Positions 9,352 to 18,721 of a stretch of DNA of 36,982 nucleotides are shown here, one piece after another. How positions within the stretch are numbered: the first letter of the stretch is position 1; every line of letters starts with the position of its first letter. The DNA is from an uncultured Phocaeicola sp. Lineage in GTDB: Bacteria; Bacteroidota; Bacteroidia; Bacteroidales; Bacteroidaceae. The position numbers and the translations under genes are program-made. The stretch is taken from contig CALUGI010000033.1 in NCBI GenBank assembly GCA_944320135.1, positions 1 through 36,982 on the forward strand, in the 5' to 3' direction. A model generated the notes under the pieces. It ran no database searches and was not told where the DNA came from. It was given only the letters and a program-made list of their open reading frames with translations.

Positions 9352-9359
9352 ATCTTTGC
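9352..9359 (+). promoter_or_regulatory. Bacteroidota -7 box (TATCTTTG) upstream of the DMP19 gene
   Basis: TATCTTTG fits the consensus, and TTTC sits exactly 19 nt upstream (9329-9332, three of four matches to TTTG). The start codon is 178 nt away, so the transcript would have a long leader containing the 22-bp repeats at 9400-9465. Confidence 0.5.
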
Positions 9360-9399
9360 CTGCACATCCGGAAAAGCAACGGGAAACGCCGCGCCGGAC

Positions 9400-9465
9400 A
9401 AGCGGCAAAGTCCCGCCGTTTAAGCGGGAAAACCCCGGCGTTCAAGCCGTAAAGTTCCGCCGCTT
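9400..9465 (+). repeat. Degenerate 22-bp tandem repeat, three copies
   Basis: Three head-to-tail 22-nt units (9400-9421, 9422-9443, 9444-9465) each begin AAGC, carry an A-rich centre (AAAG or AAAA) followed by a C-rich block and end in a GC-rich segment plus pyrimidines. A weaker fourth unit may lie at about 9374-9395. The array lies in the leader between the promoter at 9352 and the DMP19-family start at 9538. Its function is unknown. Confidence 0.6.
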
Positions 9466-9537
9466 TTCCGCAAAAAATGCGGGCTGCATCCGGTGCGGCC
9501 GGTTCACCTATTTTATTAAAGGGAAAAAGAGAAAAAA

Positions 9538-10050
9538 ATGGAAGAAAGCAAAATCACACTGACCGACGCGGCTCTGCGCGAAGGGGCGGAAAAGGGAATG
9601 GACGCATTCCTGCAAGTGTTTACCGACGAATACCTGAAAGCCACGGGCGGAGACATCAGCGCGGAGACGATGCCCCTGCTCAACGGCTGGCAGCACACCC
9701 TTTTAGGATACCACATCTTCCGCCGGGAAGTGCTCGACGGAGGGTTCGTGCAGCTCATCCAGAACGGCTACGGGCCTTACATCTTCGACAATCCGTTCGC
9801 CAAGGCGATGCGCATGGCGGGCGCAAGGAAGTTTGCGAACTTGGTGTTCGAGGCGAGAAACATCTACAAAAAGAATCAGGAAGACTTAGAACGCGACCGC
9901 ACCGACGAAGAGTTCATGGCCATGTACGAACAATACGAGGCATTCGACGAGATAGAAGAACAATTCATGGAAATCGAAGAGGAAACCACGGAAACGATAG
10001 CAAGCTACGTGAACGAACACATAGCCGACTTTGCGGAAATCCGGGAATAA
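9538..10050 (+). CDS. DMP19 family (DUF4375-like) protein
   Basis: A 170-residue acidic, soluble protein. The core (about 40-110: MPLLNGWQHTLLGYHIFRREVLDGGFVQLIQNGYG, then DNPFAKAMRMAGA) matches the DMP19/DUF4375 pattern, in which a GGFxQxxxNGYG-like loop is typical. The C-terminal third is strongly acidic (MYEQYEAFDEIEEQFMEIEEE) and probably a helix or coiled coil. Eukaryotic-virus DMP19 has been described as a DNA mimic, but the role of bacterial members is unclear, so I do not assign one. It stands alone, preceded by a long repeat-containing leader. Confidence 0.75.
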   Translation: MEESKITLTDAALREGAEKGMDAFLQVFTDEYLKATGGDISAETMPLLNGWQHTLLGYHIFRREVLDGGFVQLIQNGYGPYIFDNPFAKAMRMAGARKFANLVFEARNIYKKNQEDLERDRTDEEFMAMYEQYEAFDEIEEQFMEIEEETTETIASYVNEHIADFAEIRE

Positions 10051-10170
10051 ACGCCGGAAGAAGCCGTTTTTTTATGTTAAAACAAGAGCGGGGAATGCAG
10101 TGCTTTTCCGCAAATTGCATTTAATTTGCAAACGCTTGTCATTAAACAATTAAAAACGGAAACGAAAGAT

Positions 10171-10980
10171 ATGAAAAGAATGAAATGGGCGGCAGTGTGT
10201 GTCGCATTGGCGGCTATGGCCGGATTTACATCATGTTTGGACAACGACGACGACGGAACGCGGTCGGGGTACGGATATTACCGGGTGGTGAACAGCTATT
10301 ACGGAACGACCTACTTTGAAGACATTTACGGCTACAAGTATATTCCTACCGCCTCCTTTCTGTCCACGTCAAGTTCCGAACTGGCCTATATATTGTTCTC
10401 TTACAACCAGAACGACATGACGCAAGGAGCAAAGGAACTGGACATCACCTTGGAGGGAGAACCGGTGTATCTGGAACGCTTGGGATTCAACAGCACCGCT
10501 CTTCCGGCAGAAGACAAGACGGTTTCCATCACTTCTTTGAACGCAAGCAGCGGAGGAATCTGGGGGAACAACGAATTTTTGATTCTGATGCCGACCCTGA
10601 TGCTGAAATCGAGCACGACTGAAGAAAACCTGAGCTCCGAACTCGCCAACCACCGGCTGACGCTGTACTACGTGCCGGGAGAAGACACAGACTCGAAGAC
10701 CCTCACCCTGCATCTGCGCTACACGATAGACGGCATAGAATCATCGGATGAGGAATCCTCAACCGACGAGTGGGAAAAGGACTACAACATATCTTACAAC
10801 TATCCGGCGTATGTAAACATAAGCCAGGCGATTTCCGCATACAACAGCGCCGGGAATGTCGGAAACCCGGAAAAGATTGTGATAGAATACGAGAAGGGAA
10901 GCCCGACAATGGACCCCGAAAAGAAAACGAGCGAAACGGCTCCATACAATTGGCTGACTCAAACTTCCGCCACAAACTGA
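10171..10980 (+). CDS. NigD-like lipoprotein
   Basis: The start is set at 10171, giving MKRMKWAAVCVALAAMAGFTSC, a lipoprotein signal with the acylated Cys at residue 22 followed by an acidic DNDDDG stretch that favours outer-membrane surface export in Bacteroidota. The 269-residue protein then resembles the NigD-like family: an N-terminal small beta domain (SGYGYYRVVNSYYGTTYFEDIYGYKYIPT) and a C-terminal beta sandwich (about 90-265). NigD-like proteins are abundant in Bacteroides, with no established biochemical role. The gene is followed by a 24-bp-stem terminator, so it is the last gene of its transcript. Confidence 0.75.
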   Translation: MKRMKWAAVCVALAAMAGFTSCLDNDDDGTRSGYGYYRVVNSYYGTTYFEDIYGYKYIPTASFLSTSSSELAYILFSYNQNDMTQGAKELDITLEGEPVYLERLGFNSTALPAEDKTVSITSLNASSGGIWGNNEFLILMPTLMLKSSTTEENLSSELANHRLTLYYVPGEDTDSKTLTLHLRYTIDGIESSDEESSTDEWEKDYNISYNYPAYVNISQAISAYNSAGNVGNPEKIVIEYEKGSPTMDPEKKTSETAPYNWLTQTSATN

Positions 10981-10994
10981 ACGGCGGAAACGTA

Positions 10995-11060
10995 AAGAAC
11001 CGTGCCGGACTGAAAAATGCTTAAAAGTGTGATTTTTCAGTCCGGCACGGTTCTTTTTTT
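10995..11060 (+). terminator. Very strong intrinsic terminator
   Basis: A perfect 24-bp inverted repeat (10995-11018 with 11032-11055) with a 13-nt loop runs straight into a T-run ending at 11060. It separates the NigD-like gene from the smpB-metH operon. The downstream promoter's -35-like element begins right at the end of this T-run. Confidence 0.92.
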
Positions 11061-11089
11061 CGTTATCGTAATAGTTTTTTGTATCTTTG
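11059..11089 (+). promoter_or_regulatory. Promoter of the YIP1-smpB-metH-ung operon
   Basis: TATCTTTG at 11082-11089 fits TAnnTTTG, and TTCG at 11059-11062 (three of four matches to TTTG) is exactly 19 nt upstream. The first start codon follows 40 nt later. No other promoter-like box was seen inside the four-gene run. Confidence 0.6.
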
Positions 11090-11129
11090 CATTTCAACGG
11101 CAACGAATTGAAAACGAAAGTTAGACGAC

Positions 11130-11696
11130 ATGAACTACAAAGATTTGTTCCATAAAACCATGCAGCTGCTCTCGGCTCCCGGAAAGTTCTGGGACAAGCT
11201 GGAAGGGCAGGCGGAGCGGAACGTGCAGACAAACTTCGTGTATCCGATGATCGGCCTGTGCGGACTGGCAGAGTTCGTCGGCACGTTTTTCAGATACGAC
11301 GGAAGCGCGGGCGAAATGTTCCAATGGGCGCTGATGCGCTGCTGCGCGGTGGCCGTAGCCCTGTTCGGAGGATTTTTTCTGGCCGCCTGCCTTTTAGAAA
11401 AACTCGGCGGCGGATGGATTGAAAAGCCGTCGAAAGAAAAAGTCCAGACCTTCGCAGGCTACTCGATGGCGGTGATATTCGTGCTCGACATCGCGGCGGG
11501 CTTCTACTCTATCGTCATCCTGCAATGGATTCTCCAGCTCTACACCATCCTGATTGTGTTCGAAGGCGCACGGAAGTTCATGCAGGTTCCTGAAAACAGA
11601 CTGACGGCCTACACGATAGCGGCCTCAGCCATCGTCCTTCTGTCGCCGGCGCTGATAGAATTTATATTTAACGAACTGACCGTAATACTGAACTGA
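11130..11696 (+). CDS. YIP1 family membrane protein
   Basis: A 188-residue integral inner-membrane protein with about five hydrophobic segments (around 35-55, 70-92, 112-133, 134-152 and 160-180). The opening, [24 protein letters not shown], matches the short amphipathic lead-in of bacterial Yip1-domain proteins, where a conserved P and W precede the first helix. The molecular role of bacterial Yip1-domain proteins is not established. The stop codon overlaps the smpB start by one base, so the two genes are probably translationally coupled. Confidence 0.75.
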   Translation: MNYKDLFHKTMQLLSAPGKFWDKLEGQAERNVQTNFVYPMIGLCGLAEFVGTFFRYDGSAGEMFQWALMRCCAVAVALFGGFFLAACLLEKLGGGWIEKPSKEKVQTFAGYSMAVIFVLDIAAGFYSIVILQWILQLYTILIVFEGARKFMQVPENRLTAYTIAASAIVLLSPALIEFIFNELTVILN

Positions 11697-12154
11697 TGAA
11701 AGAAAAGACCAGCAACATCAACATAAAAAACAAGCGAGCGTCGTTCGACTACGAGTTTATCGACACCTACACGGCGGGAATCGTGCTGACGGGGACGGAA
11801 ATCAAGTCCATCCGCCAAGGGAAAGCCAGCTTGGTCGACACGTACTGCTACTTCTCAAGAGGCGAGCTGTGGGTGAAAAACATGCACATAGCCGAATACT
11901 TCTACGGCTCCTACAACAACCACTCGGCGCGCCGCGACCGCAAGCTGCTTCTCAACAAGAAGGAGCTGCGCAAATTGGAGCGCACTTCCGCCGAACCGGG
12001 ATTCACCATCGTGCCCACCCGCCTCTACATCAACGAACGGGGACTGGCAAAGGTGGTCGTCGCTTTAGCCAAAGGAAAGAAGCAGTACGACAAACGCCAG
12101 TCGCTGAAAGAAAAAGAGGACAAGCGGATGATAGACCGCATGTTCAAGAGATAA
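11696..12154 (+). CDS. smpB: SsrA-binding protein SmpB
   Basis: A 152-residue RNA-binding protein that delivers tmRNA to stalled ribosomes in trans-translation. The family pattern is clear: [27 protein letters not shown] (19-44), the [23 protein letters not shown] block, [11 protein letters not shown] and [32 protein letters not shown], ending in the basic C-terminal tail ([15 protein letters not shown]) that enters the ribosomal channel. Normal length. The start overlaps the upstream stop by one base and metH follows 18 nt later. No tmRNA gene is in the window. Cytoplasmic. Confidence 0.97.
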   Translation: MKEKTSNINIKNKRASFDYEFIDTYTAGIVLTGTEIKSIRQGKASLVDTYCYFSRGELWVKNMHIAEYFYGSYNNHSARRDRKLLLNKKELRKLERTSAEPGFTIVPTRLYINERGLAKVVVALAKGKKQYDKRQSLKEKEDKRMIDRMFKR

Positions 12155-12172
12155 CGAAGAAAGGCTACGCAA

Positions 12173-14914
12173 ATGCAACACAAAACGATACAGCAGCTGG
12201 CCGCAGAGCGCATCTTAGTGCTCGACGGGGCAATGGGCACGATGATCCAGCGATACAACCTCTCGGAAGATGACTTCCGGGGAGAACGGTTCAAAGACAT
12301 TCCCGGCATGATGCGGGGGAACAACGACCTGCTCTGCCTCACCCGTCCGGACATAATCGAAGAAATTCACCGGAAATACTTGGCAGCAGGGGCCGACATC
12401 ATCGAGACGAACACGTTCAACGCCACCTCCATATCGATGGCCGACTACCATACGCAGGACTTCTGCCGGGAAATCAATATAGAAGCGGCAAGGATAGCGC
12501 GCCGGGCAGCCGACGAGTTTACGGCACGCACGCCCGACAAGCCGCGTTTCGTGGCAGGGTCGGTAGGCCCGACCAACAAGACTTGCTCCATGAGCCCGGA
12601 CGTAAACGACCCCGCTTTCCGCGCCGTGACGTTCGACATGCTGCAAGAAGCCTACCGGGAGCAGACGGAAGCGCTGCTTGAAGGAGGTGTAGACGCGATT
12701 CTGATAGAAACCATTTTCGACACGCTGAACGCGAAAGCCGCCATCAGCGCAGCCGTGTCTGCAATGGAGCGCACAGGAAGGCGGGTGCCGCTGATGCTCT
12801 CCGTCACGGTGTCCGATACGGCTGGAAGGACGCTTTCGGGACAAACGCTGGATGCGTTTCTGGCTTCCGTGGAACATGCCGACATCTTCTCGGTGGGGCT
12901 GAACTGCTCGTTCGGCGCACGGCAGCTGAAACCGTTCCTGGAACAGCTGGCTCGCCGCGCCCCCTACCTCATCAGCGCCTATCCGAATGCAGGACTTCCC
13001 AACTCGTTGGGCGAATACGACCAGACACCCGAAGCAATGGCCGCCGAAATGCGGGAATACGTTGACGAAGGGCTGGTAAACATTATCGGAGGATGCTGCG
13101 GGACAACTGAAAAATTCATCGCCGCCTTTCAAGACTTGGTTCGCGGCGTTCGCCCTCACACGCCGCCGGAAAAACCGAAGCACTTGCGCCTCTCCGGTCT
13201 GGAGCTGCTCGAAGTGACTCCGGAAATCAATTTCGTGAACGTGGGCGAACGGTGCAACGTGGCAGGTTCGCGCAAGTTCCTCCGCCTGATAAACGAAAAG
13301 AAATATGACGAAGCCCTCTCCATCGCACGCAAGCAGGTGGAAGACGGGGCGCAAATTCTGGACATAAACATGGACGACGGACTGCTGGACGCAACCGCCG
13401 AGATGACAAACTTCCTCAACCTGATGGCATCGGAGCCGGACATCGCCCGCGTGCCCGTCATGATCGACTCGTCAAAATGGGAGGTTGTCCGCGCCGGACT
13501 GAAATGCGTGCAGGGGAAATGCGTGGTCAACTCCATCTCTCTGAAAGAAGGCGAAGAAACCTTCCTCTCGCACGCCCGCGAAATCCAACGGATGGGAGCC
13601 GCCGCAGTGGTCATGGCGTTCGACGAAAAGGGACAGGCCGCCACGTTCGAGCGCAAAATCGAGGTGTGCGAAAGGGCTTACCGCCTGCTGACAAGCCGTC
13701 TCCGGTTCAACCCTCAAGACATCATCTTCGACCCTAACGTGCTGGCCGTGGCCACCGGAATCGACGAACACAACAATTATGCAGTTGACTTCATCAAAGC
13801 AGCCGGATGGATTCGGAAGAATCTTCCGGGCGCGCACGTGAGCGGCGGAGTGAGCAACCTGTCGTTCTCGTTCCGGGGCAACAACTACATCCGCGAGGCC
13901 ATGCACGCAGTGTTCCTTTACCACGCCATCCGCGAAGGGATGGACATGGGAATCGTCAATCCGGGCACGTCGGTGCTTTATACCGACATTCCCTCCGACG
14001 TGCTGGAACACATCGAAGACGTGGTGCTGAACCGCCGTCCGGACGCAGCCGAACGGTTGATTGAAACGGCCGAGAGGATGAAGGCAGACACCGAAACCTC
14101 CGCCCCCGTGCGCCTGCAATGGAGGGAGGCACCGGTGGAAGAACGTCTGCAACACGCATTGGTGAAAGGAATAGACGACTATATCGAGACCGACCTCCGG
14201 GAGGCTCTGGCGGCATACCCGAACGCGGTCAGCATCATCGAAGGGCCGCTGATGGACGGCATGAACCGGGTGGGCGAACTGTTCGGTTCGGGAAAGATGT
14301 TCCTCCCGCAAGTGGTCAAAACGGCCCGCACGATGAAAAAGGCGGTAGCCGTGCTGCAGCCGTATATCGAGGCGGAAAAGCAGGAAGGAGCGAAGAAAGC
14401 AGGAAAAGTGCTGCTGGCCACGGTGAAAGGCGACGTACACGACATCGGGAAAAACATCGTGTCTGTAGTGATGGCCTGCAACAATTACGAAATCATCGAC
14501 TTGGGCGTAATGGTGCCTGCCGAAACGATTGTGGAAACCGCCGTGCGCGAACAGGCGGACATTGTGGGGCTGAGCGGACTGATTACCCCCTCGCTCGAAG
14601 AAATGGTTCACGTGGTGACCGAAATGAAACGCGCAGGACTGCACATCCCGGTGATGATTGGCGGAGCGACCACCTCCAAACTTCACACAGCCCTCAAGAT
14701 AGCTCCGGCCTACGACGGCCCGGTGGTGTATATGAAAGACGCTTCGCAGAACGCCCCCGTAGCAGCCCGCCTTTTGAACCCGGCGACTTGCAAACATTTT
14801 ACGGCCGAATTGGAAGCCGAATACGAGGGGCTTCGGAAAAAACACCGCGAGAAAACGGCAAATACCGTGCCGCTGGAAGAAGCGAAGAAGAACAGGCTGA
14901 ACCTTTGGGACTGA
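12173..14914 (+). CDS. metH: Cobalamin-dependent methionine synthase, lacking the reactivation domain
   Basis: A 913-residue enzyme that moves a methyl group from 5-methyltetrahydrofolate to homocysteine via cobalamin. Domain order: homocysteine-binding barrel (1-330) with zinc ligands Cys245 (GLNCSFGA) and Cys308/Cys309 (GGCCGTT); folate-binding barrel (about 350-610, starting [17 protein letters not shown]); the four-helix cap (about 640-735); and the cobalamin domain (about 740-890) with DVHDIG, whose His756 is the cobalt ligand. The protein stops at LNLWD. Full-length MetH such as that of E. coli continues for over 300 residues into an AdoMet-binding reactivation domain, which is absent here; ung starts 17 nt downstream. 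Reactivation must rely on a separate protein or another mechanism. No B12 riboswitch is seen, as the gene sits inside an operon. Confidence 0.96.
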   Translation: MQHKTIQQLAAERILVLDGAMGTMIQRYNLSEDDFRGERFKDIPGMMRGNNDLLCLTRPDIIEEIHRKYLAAGADIIETNTFNATSISMADYHTQDFCREINIEAARIARRAADEFTARTPDKPRFVAGSVGPTNKTCSMSPDVNDPAFRAVTFDMLQEAYREQTEALLEGGVDAILIETIFDTLNAKAAISAAVSAMERTGRRVPLMLSVTVSDTAGRTLSGQTLDAFLASVEHADIFSVGLNCSFGARQLKPFLEQLARRAPYLISAYPNAGLPNSLGEYDQTPEAMAAEMREYVDEGLVNIIGGCCGTTEKFIAAFQDLVRGVRPHTPPEKPKHLRLSGLELLEVTPEINFVNVGERCNVAGSRKFLRLINEKKYDEALSIARKQVEDGAQILDINMDDGLLDATAEMTNFLNLMASEPDIARVPVMIDSSKWEVVRAGLKCVQGKCVVNSISLKEGEETFLSHAREIQRMGAAAVVMAFDEKGQAATFERKIEVCERAYRLLTSRLRFNPQDIIFDPNVLAVATGIDEHNNYAVDFIKAAGWIRKNLPGAHVSGGVSNLSFSFRGNNYIREAMHAVFLYHAIREGMDMGIVNPGTSVLYTDIPSDVLEHIEDVVLNRRPDAAERLIETAERMKADTETSAPVRLQWREAPVEERLQHALVKGIDDYIETDLREALAAYPNAVSIIEGPLMDGMNRVGELFGSGKMFLPQVVKTARTMKKAVAVLQPYIEAEKQEGAKKAGKVLLATVKGDVHDIGKNIVSVVMACNNYEIIDLGVMVPAETIVETAVREQADIVGLSGLITPSLEEMVHVVTEMKRAGLHIPVMIGGATTSKLHTALKIAPAYDGPVVYMKDASQNAPVAARLLNPATCKHFTAELEAEYEGLRKKHREKTANTVPLEEAKKNRLNLWD

Positions 14915-14931
14915 CACTTAAGACAATATAT

Positions 14932-15594
14932 ATGGACGTACAAATAGAAGAAGGCTGGAAAAGAGCCTTGGCTCCCGAATTTGAGAAACCGTATTTCGAA
15001 CAACTGACCGGCTTCGTGAGGCAGGAATACCGCACCACTGCGGTTTATCCTCCCGGAAGGCTGATATTCAACGCTTTCAACCTCTGCCCGTTCGACAAGG
15101 TGAAGGTCGTGATTATCGGGCAAGACCCGTATCACGGGCCGGGACAGGCGCACGGACTTTGTTTTTCGGTGAACGACGGAGTGCCTTTCCCGCCTTCGCT
15201 CCAGAATATCTTCAAGGAGATTCACGACGATTTGGGCACGCCGATTCCCGCAAGCGGCAATCTGACCCGCTGGGCACAGCAGGGAGTCCTCCTGCTGAAC
15301 GCCACGCTGACGGTACGCGCCCACCAAGCAGGCTCGCATCAGGGAAGGGGATGGGAAACATTCACCGACGCCGCCATCCGCACGCTGGCCGAAAGCCGCG
15401 AGCATCTCGTATTCATCCTGTGGGGAGCATACGCGCAAAAGAAAGGGGCCTTCATCGACCGGGAAAAACACTTAGTGCTGACCTCCGTGCATCCGTCTCC
15501 CCTCTCGGCTTATCACGGCTTCTTCGGGAACAAGCACTTCAGCCGGGCCAACGCTTACTTGGCGAAACACGGGGAAACGCCGATACACTGGTAG
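14932..15594 (+). CDS. ung: Uracil-DNA glycosylase, family 1
   Basis: A 220-residue base-excision repair enzyme that removes uracil from DNA. The start at 14932 gives [13 protein letters not shown], the usual beginning; the open frame extends far upstream but only as an alternative frame of metH. Active-site motifs are complete: [13 protein letters not shown] (63-75) with catalytic Asp65, LLNATLTVR with Asn123 for uracil recognition, and [13 protein letters not shown] with His187. Normal length. It lies 17 nt after metH and closes the operon. Cytoplasmic. Confidence 0.97.
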   Translation: MDVQIEEGWKRALAPEFEKPYFEQLTGFVRQEYRTTAVYPPGRLIFNAFNLCPFDKVKVVIIGQDPYHGPGQAHGLCFSVNDGVPFPPSLQNIFKEIHDDLGTPIPASGNLTRWAQQGVLLLNATLTVRAHQAGSHQGRGWETFTDAAIRTLAESREHLVFILWGAYAQKKGAFIDREKHLVLTSVHPSPLSAYHGFFGNKHFSRANAYLAKHGETPIHW

Positions 15595-15663
15595 CGCATC
15601 CCGTCTCTTTCCGCAAGTGCCGTCCGGCTTGCATCAAAAAGACAACCGCCCGCAATATAAAAA

Positions 15664-15691
15664 CGGAGGCGAACCGAACGGTTCGCCTCCG
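15664..15691. terminator. Terminator between ung and asnA
   Basis: A perfect 12-bp inverted repeat (15664-15675 with 15680-15691) with a 4-nt GAAC loop. On the minus strand it is followed by TTTTTATA, so it best serves asnA; on the plus strand the tail is weak, but the stem could still help end the ung transcript. Confidence 0.75.
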
Positions 15692-15716
15692 CATATTTCA
15701 TACCCTCCTATCGGCA

Positions 15717-16757
15717 TCAGATAAGCTGCATACCTAACTTCTCACACTCCACGCGCATGTCTTCCGGCCAGATGCTCGCCTGGATTTCTCCGATGTGCGC
15801 CTTCTTCAGATAGAGCATACACAAACGCGACTGCCCGATACCTCCGCCAATGGTGAGCGGGAGGCTTCCTTCAAGCAGGCGGCGGTGGAAATACAGTTTT
15901 GTGCGGTCTTCCTTGCCCGCCAGCTCCAGCTGCTTCAGCATCGCCTCCTTATTTACGCGGATACCCATCGACGAGATTTCGAAAGCGCGGCCCAACACGC
16001 TGTTCCACACCATCAGGTCGCCGTTCAGTCCCGGAAGTCCGGTCTTCGGATCGACGGTCGTGTAGTCATCATAGTCGGGAGCGCGCAAGTCGTGCGGCTC
16101 TCCGTTGCTCAGCTTACAGCCGATTCCGATAATGAACACCGCCCCGTAGCGTTGCGTAATCAAGTCTTCGCGCTCTTTCGCCGTCTTGTCGGGATACATT
16201 TGCAGCAGGTCTTCCGAATGGATGAAGTGGATGTCATGGGCAAGGAAGGAGGTGATTTGCGGATACATCTCGCAAATCATGTATTCCGTGCGGCGCATGG
16301 CGGCGTAGATGCGCGTCACGATGCTTTTCAGGAAGTCCACCGTGCGCTGTTCGGGCGTGATGACCCGCTCCCAGTCCCACTGGTCCACGTAGAGGGAATG
16401 CAGGTTTCCCAATTCTTCATCGGCGCGGATGGCATTCATGTCGGTATAGATTCCGTATCCCGGCTCAATCTTGTAGTCGGCCAAGGTCACCCGCTTCCAT
16501 TTTGCCAGCGAATGCACCACCTCCGCCTCCCGGTCGCCCAAATCTTTGATAGGGAAAGTGACCGGACGTTCCGTCCCGCTCAAGTCATCGTTGATACCCA
16601 TGCCTTTCAACACGAACAGCGGTGCCGTCACGCGCCGCAGACGAAGCTCTGACGAGAGGTTCTGCTGGAAAAACTCCTTTATCTGTTTGATGCCCAATTC
16701 CGTCTGCTTCATGTCGAGCAGCGGCTTGTAGTTGGCAGGTTTTATAAGGTAGCTCAT
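15717..16757 (-). CDS. asnA: Aspartate--ammonia ligase
   Basis: A 346-residue enzyme that makes asparagine from aspartate, ammonia and ATP in the cytoplasm, using a class II aminoacyl-tRNA-synthetase-like fold. Recognisable blocks are LGIKQIKEFFQQNLSSELRLRRVTAPLFV near the N-terminus, DLSGTERPVTF, AEVVHSLAKWKRVTL, DMNAIRADEELGNLHSLYVDQWDWE and the C-terminal LPLTIGGGIGQSRLCMLYLKKAHIGEIQASIWP, which corresponds to class II motif 3 with its ATP-binding Arg. Slightly longer than the roughly 330-residue E. coli enzyme. A TATCTTTG promoter box lies at 16792-16799. Confidence 0.96.
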   Translation of the reverse strand: MSYLIKPANYKPLLDMKQTELGIKQIKEFFQQNLSSELRLRRVTAPLFVLKGMGINDDLSGTERPVTFPIKDLGDREAEVVHSLAKWKRVTLADYKIEPGYGIYTDMNAIRADEELGNLHSLYVDQWDWERVITPEQRTVDFLKSIVTRIYAAMRRTEYMICEMYPQITSFLAHDIHFIHSEDLLQMYPDKTAKEREDLITQRYGAVFIIGIGCKLSNGEPHDLRAPDYDDYTTVDPKTGLPGLNGDLMVWNSVLGRAFEISSMGIRVNKEAMLKQLELAGKEDRTKLYFHRRLLEGSLPLTIGGGIGQSRLCMLYLKKAHIGEIQASIWPEDMRVECEKLGMQLI

Positions 16758-16791
16758 AGGTTGTTGTTTGGTTTGTTTTAAATTTGTCTGG

Positions 16792-16799
16792 CAAAGATA
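16792..16799 (-). promoter_or_regulatory. Bacteroidota -7 box (TATCTTTG) for asnA
   Basis: TATCTTTG on the minus strand, 34 nt upstream of the asnA start, with ATTG (three of four matches to TTTG) 19 nt further upstream at 16819-16822. Confidence 0.6.
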
Positions 16800-16931
16800 G
16801 TCTTATTTCGCATATTTGCAATGAAAGTATCGCAAAAACTTGTCAATTTGATTGCAGATTTCTTTTAGAGACGATATTTTGAAAACAAAAGCACGGCTCT
16901 CCCGCTTCTTTTTTCTTCGGAAAAGAGCCGA

Positions 16932-16969
16932 AAAAGGCGCGCCGCTGCCGAAGCAGCCGCACGCCTTTT
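16932..16969 (-). terminator. Terminator for the GH28-GH43 unit
   Basis: An 8-bp outer stem (16932-16939 with 16962-16969) and a 5-bp inner stem with a CGAA loop (16944-16948 with 16953-16957) are followed on the minus strand by a T-run. It lies 69 nt past the GH43 stop codon. Confidence 0.65.
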
Positions 16970-17037
16970 CCGATAAATGCCCGCGCTTTCACAACCTTCG
17001 CGCCCGCCGGACGCTCAGCTTGCCGCCGGATTATTTT

Positions 17038-18705
17038 TCATTTGCTGATGCGGAACCAGTCGATGTCCGCCCATCCTCCGTCGTTCGACACGAGATGGGG
17101 ACGTGTGCAGAACGTGCCGACTTTCGCCCCTATCCACTTTCCTTCCTTCACTTGGAACGGCTTTCCGAGCGTGCGGAACTTCTTTCCGTTGGCACTGTAG
17201 CTCAACTCGCACATCACCACCAAGTCGTGCCCGCCTTCGCTCTTGCCTATTTTTTCTCCGGTAGAAGTGATTTTGGCTCGCAGATAGATTTCGTTTTCCA
17301 CAGGCACGGAAGCGCTGACGGTTTCCGTCCCGTTGCGGTCGGCTTTCCTGCATTCCACTTGCGAAAGGACGAGACCTTTGTCCGTGTTCTCTATCACGAG
17401 AGCGGCATAGTCGCGCCCCATCACCACCAATCCCGTCCGTTCTCCCTTGTATTTGCCGATGGGAACGAACTTCAGCTTCATGGTAGCCGTGAACGAAGGA
17501 GCGGGGAATTTCTGCGCCACGACGTTGGGCACGTCCCACAGGCTCTTGCAGTTTTCAGAGACGGGATAAGAATATAGGCGCAGGCAGCCGTGTTCCTTGT
17601 CGCAGAAGTACCACTTTTCGTTGGCATTGGCGTACCACTGCCACTGCAGCCCAAGTTTGTTGGAATCGAACTCGTCAGACTCCTGGGGGGTGCAGACGGG
17701 ATATGTCTTGCCCACGTCCGGCTTTTTGAACGTTGTTACGGGCTGGCCGCACCCGTCACCGTCTTTGTCCTCGCCGATTACGGGCCATCCGTCTGTCCAC
17801 TTCATCGGCTGCAGATGCACGAGCCGTCCCGCAGCGCCTACGTCCTGAAAGTGCATGAACCAGTCTTCGCCTGTCGGAGTGTCCACCCACCCTCCTTGAT
17901 GAGGGCCGTTTACGGGACTGTCGCCCTGCGCCATGACGGTGCGCCACTCGTATGGTCCGTACACGTCTTTCGATCGTGCCACCACCTGCCATCCCGTAGG
18001 CACTCCCCCTGCGGGGAAGAACATGTAGTAATATCCGTCGCGCTTGTAGAATTTGGGCCCTTCGCACGTTTCGTGCGCCTCATGCCCGTCGAACACGATG
18101 CGCGACGGAGTGACAGCCTCAGTCGCCTCGGCGTTCAATTCACACACGGCGATGACACTCTTCAAACCCGCCCGGCTTCCGGCGTATGCGTGGGCCAGAT
18201 AAACGCGGCCGTCCTCGTCCCACAACGGAGTGGTGTCGATGATTCCGACAGCTTTCTTCACCAATACCGGTTCGCACCACGGGCCCTTCACGTCTTTCGC
18301 CTTGGTCATGAAAATGCCTTGGTCGGGGTCTCCCCAAAAGATGTAGAACTCCCCGTCGTGATGACGGATGCAAGGCGCCCATATCCGGTTGCCGTGCTGG
18401 GGCATAACGTCGGAATGCGGAGGCAGCGACCAGGGCACTGCCGCGCCGACTATCGACCAGTTTACAAGGTCTTTCGAATGAAGTATCTGCAATCCCGGAA
18501 GGCATCCGAAACTGGACGAGGTCAGATAATAGTCCTCTCCCACGCGGATTACGTCAGGGTCGGAATAGTCGGCATAAAGCACCGGATTCTTGTACGTGCC
18601 GTCCCCTTGGTCGGCCACCCACACCTCAGACACGTAGTTCTGGGCGCACACGGGAGCGCACAGCAGCGCGGCTCCCAGCAAAAAAGAATATACGAATGTT
18701 TTCAT
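17038..18705 (-). CDS. Glycoside hydrolase family 43 (xylosidase/arabinofuranosidase-like)
   Basis: The start is set at 18705, giving MKTFVYSFLLGAALLCAPVCAQ, a clean signal peptide. The 555-residue secreted enzyme has a GH43 five-bladed propeller (about 38-320): YADYSDPDVI with general base Asp49, IDTTPLWDEDG with Asp157, and CEGPKFY with the acid Glu215, plus WAPCIRHHDGEFYIFWGD and HQGGWVDTPTGEDWFMHFQD. The C-terminal part (about 350-555) is the concanavalin-like beta sandwich seen in long GH43 enzymes. It should trim arabinose or xylose (or a related sugar) from plant glycans; the exact substrate cannot be read. It follows the GH28 gene by 16 nt, which suggests pectin side chains. Confidence 0.9.
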   Translation of the reverse strand: MKTFVYSFLLGAALLCAPVCAQNYVSEVWVADQGDGTYKNPVLYADYSDPDVIRVGEDYYLTSSSFGCLPGLQILHSKDLVNWSIVGAAVPWSLPPHSDVMPQHGNRIWAPCIRHHDGEFYIFWGDPDQGIFMTKAKDVKGPWCEPVLVKKAVGIIDTTPLWDEDGRVYLAHAYAGSRAGLKSVIAVCELNAEATEAVTPSRIVFDGHEAHETCEGPKFYKRDGYYYMFFPAGGVPTGWQVVARSKDVYGPYEWRTVMAQGDSPVNGPHQGGWVDTPTGEDWFMHFQDVGAAGRLVHLQPMKWTDGWPVIGEDKDGDGCGQPVTTFKKPDVGKTYPVCTPQESDEFDSNKLGLQWQWYANANEKWYFCDKEHGCLRLYSYPVSENCKSLWDVPNVVAQKFPAPSFTATMKLKFVPIGKYKGERTGLVVMGRDYAALVIENTDKGLVLSQVECRKADRNGTETVSASVPVENEIYLRAKITSTGEKIGKSEGGHDLVVMCELSYSANGKKFRTLGKPFQVKEGKWIGAKVGTFCTRPHLVSNDGGWADIDWFRISK

Positions 18706-18721
18706 CTCGGCATCTGGCTGT

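Noticed and set aside
9400-9465. The 22-bp repeats as a CRISPR array
   Set aside because: Units are contiguous, without unique spacers, and no cas genes are nearby.
13472-14917. A 481-residue minus-strand frame inside metH
   Set aside because: It is a shadow of metH; high His, Arg and Phe content and no start signal.
14119-14931. A long N-terminal extension of ung in the same frame
   Set aside because: It is an alternative frame of metH with atypical composition; the family start is at 14932.
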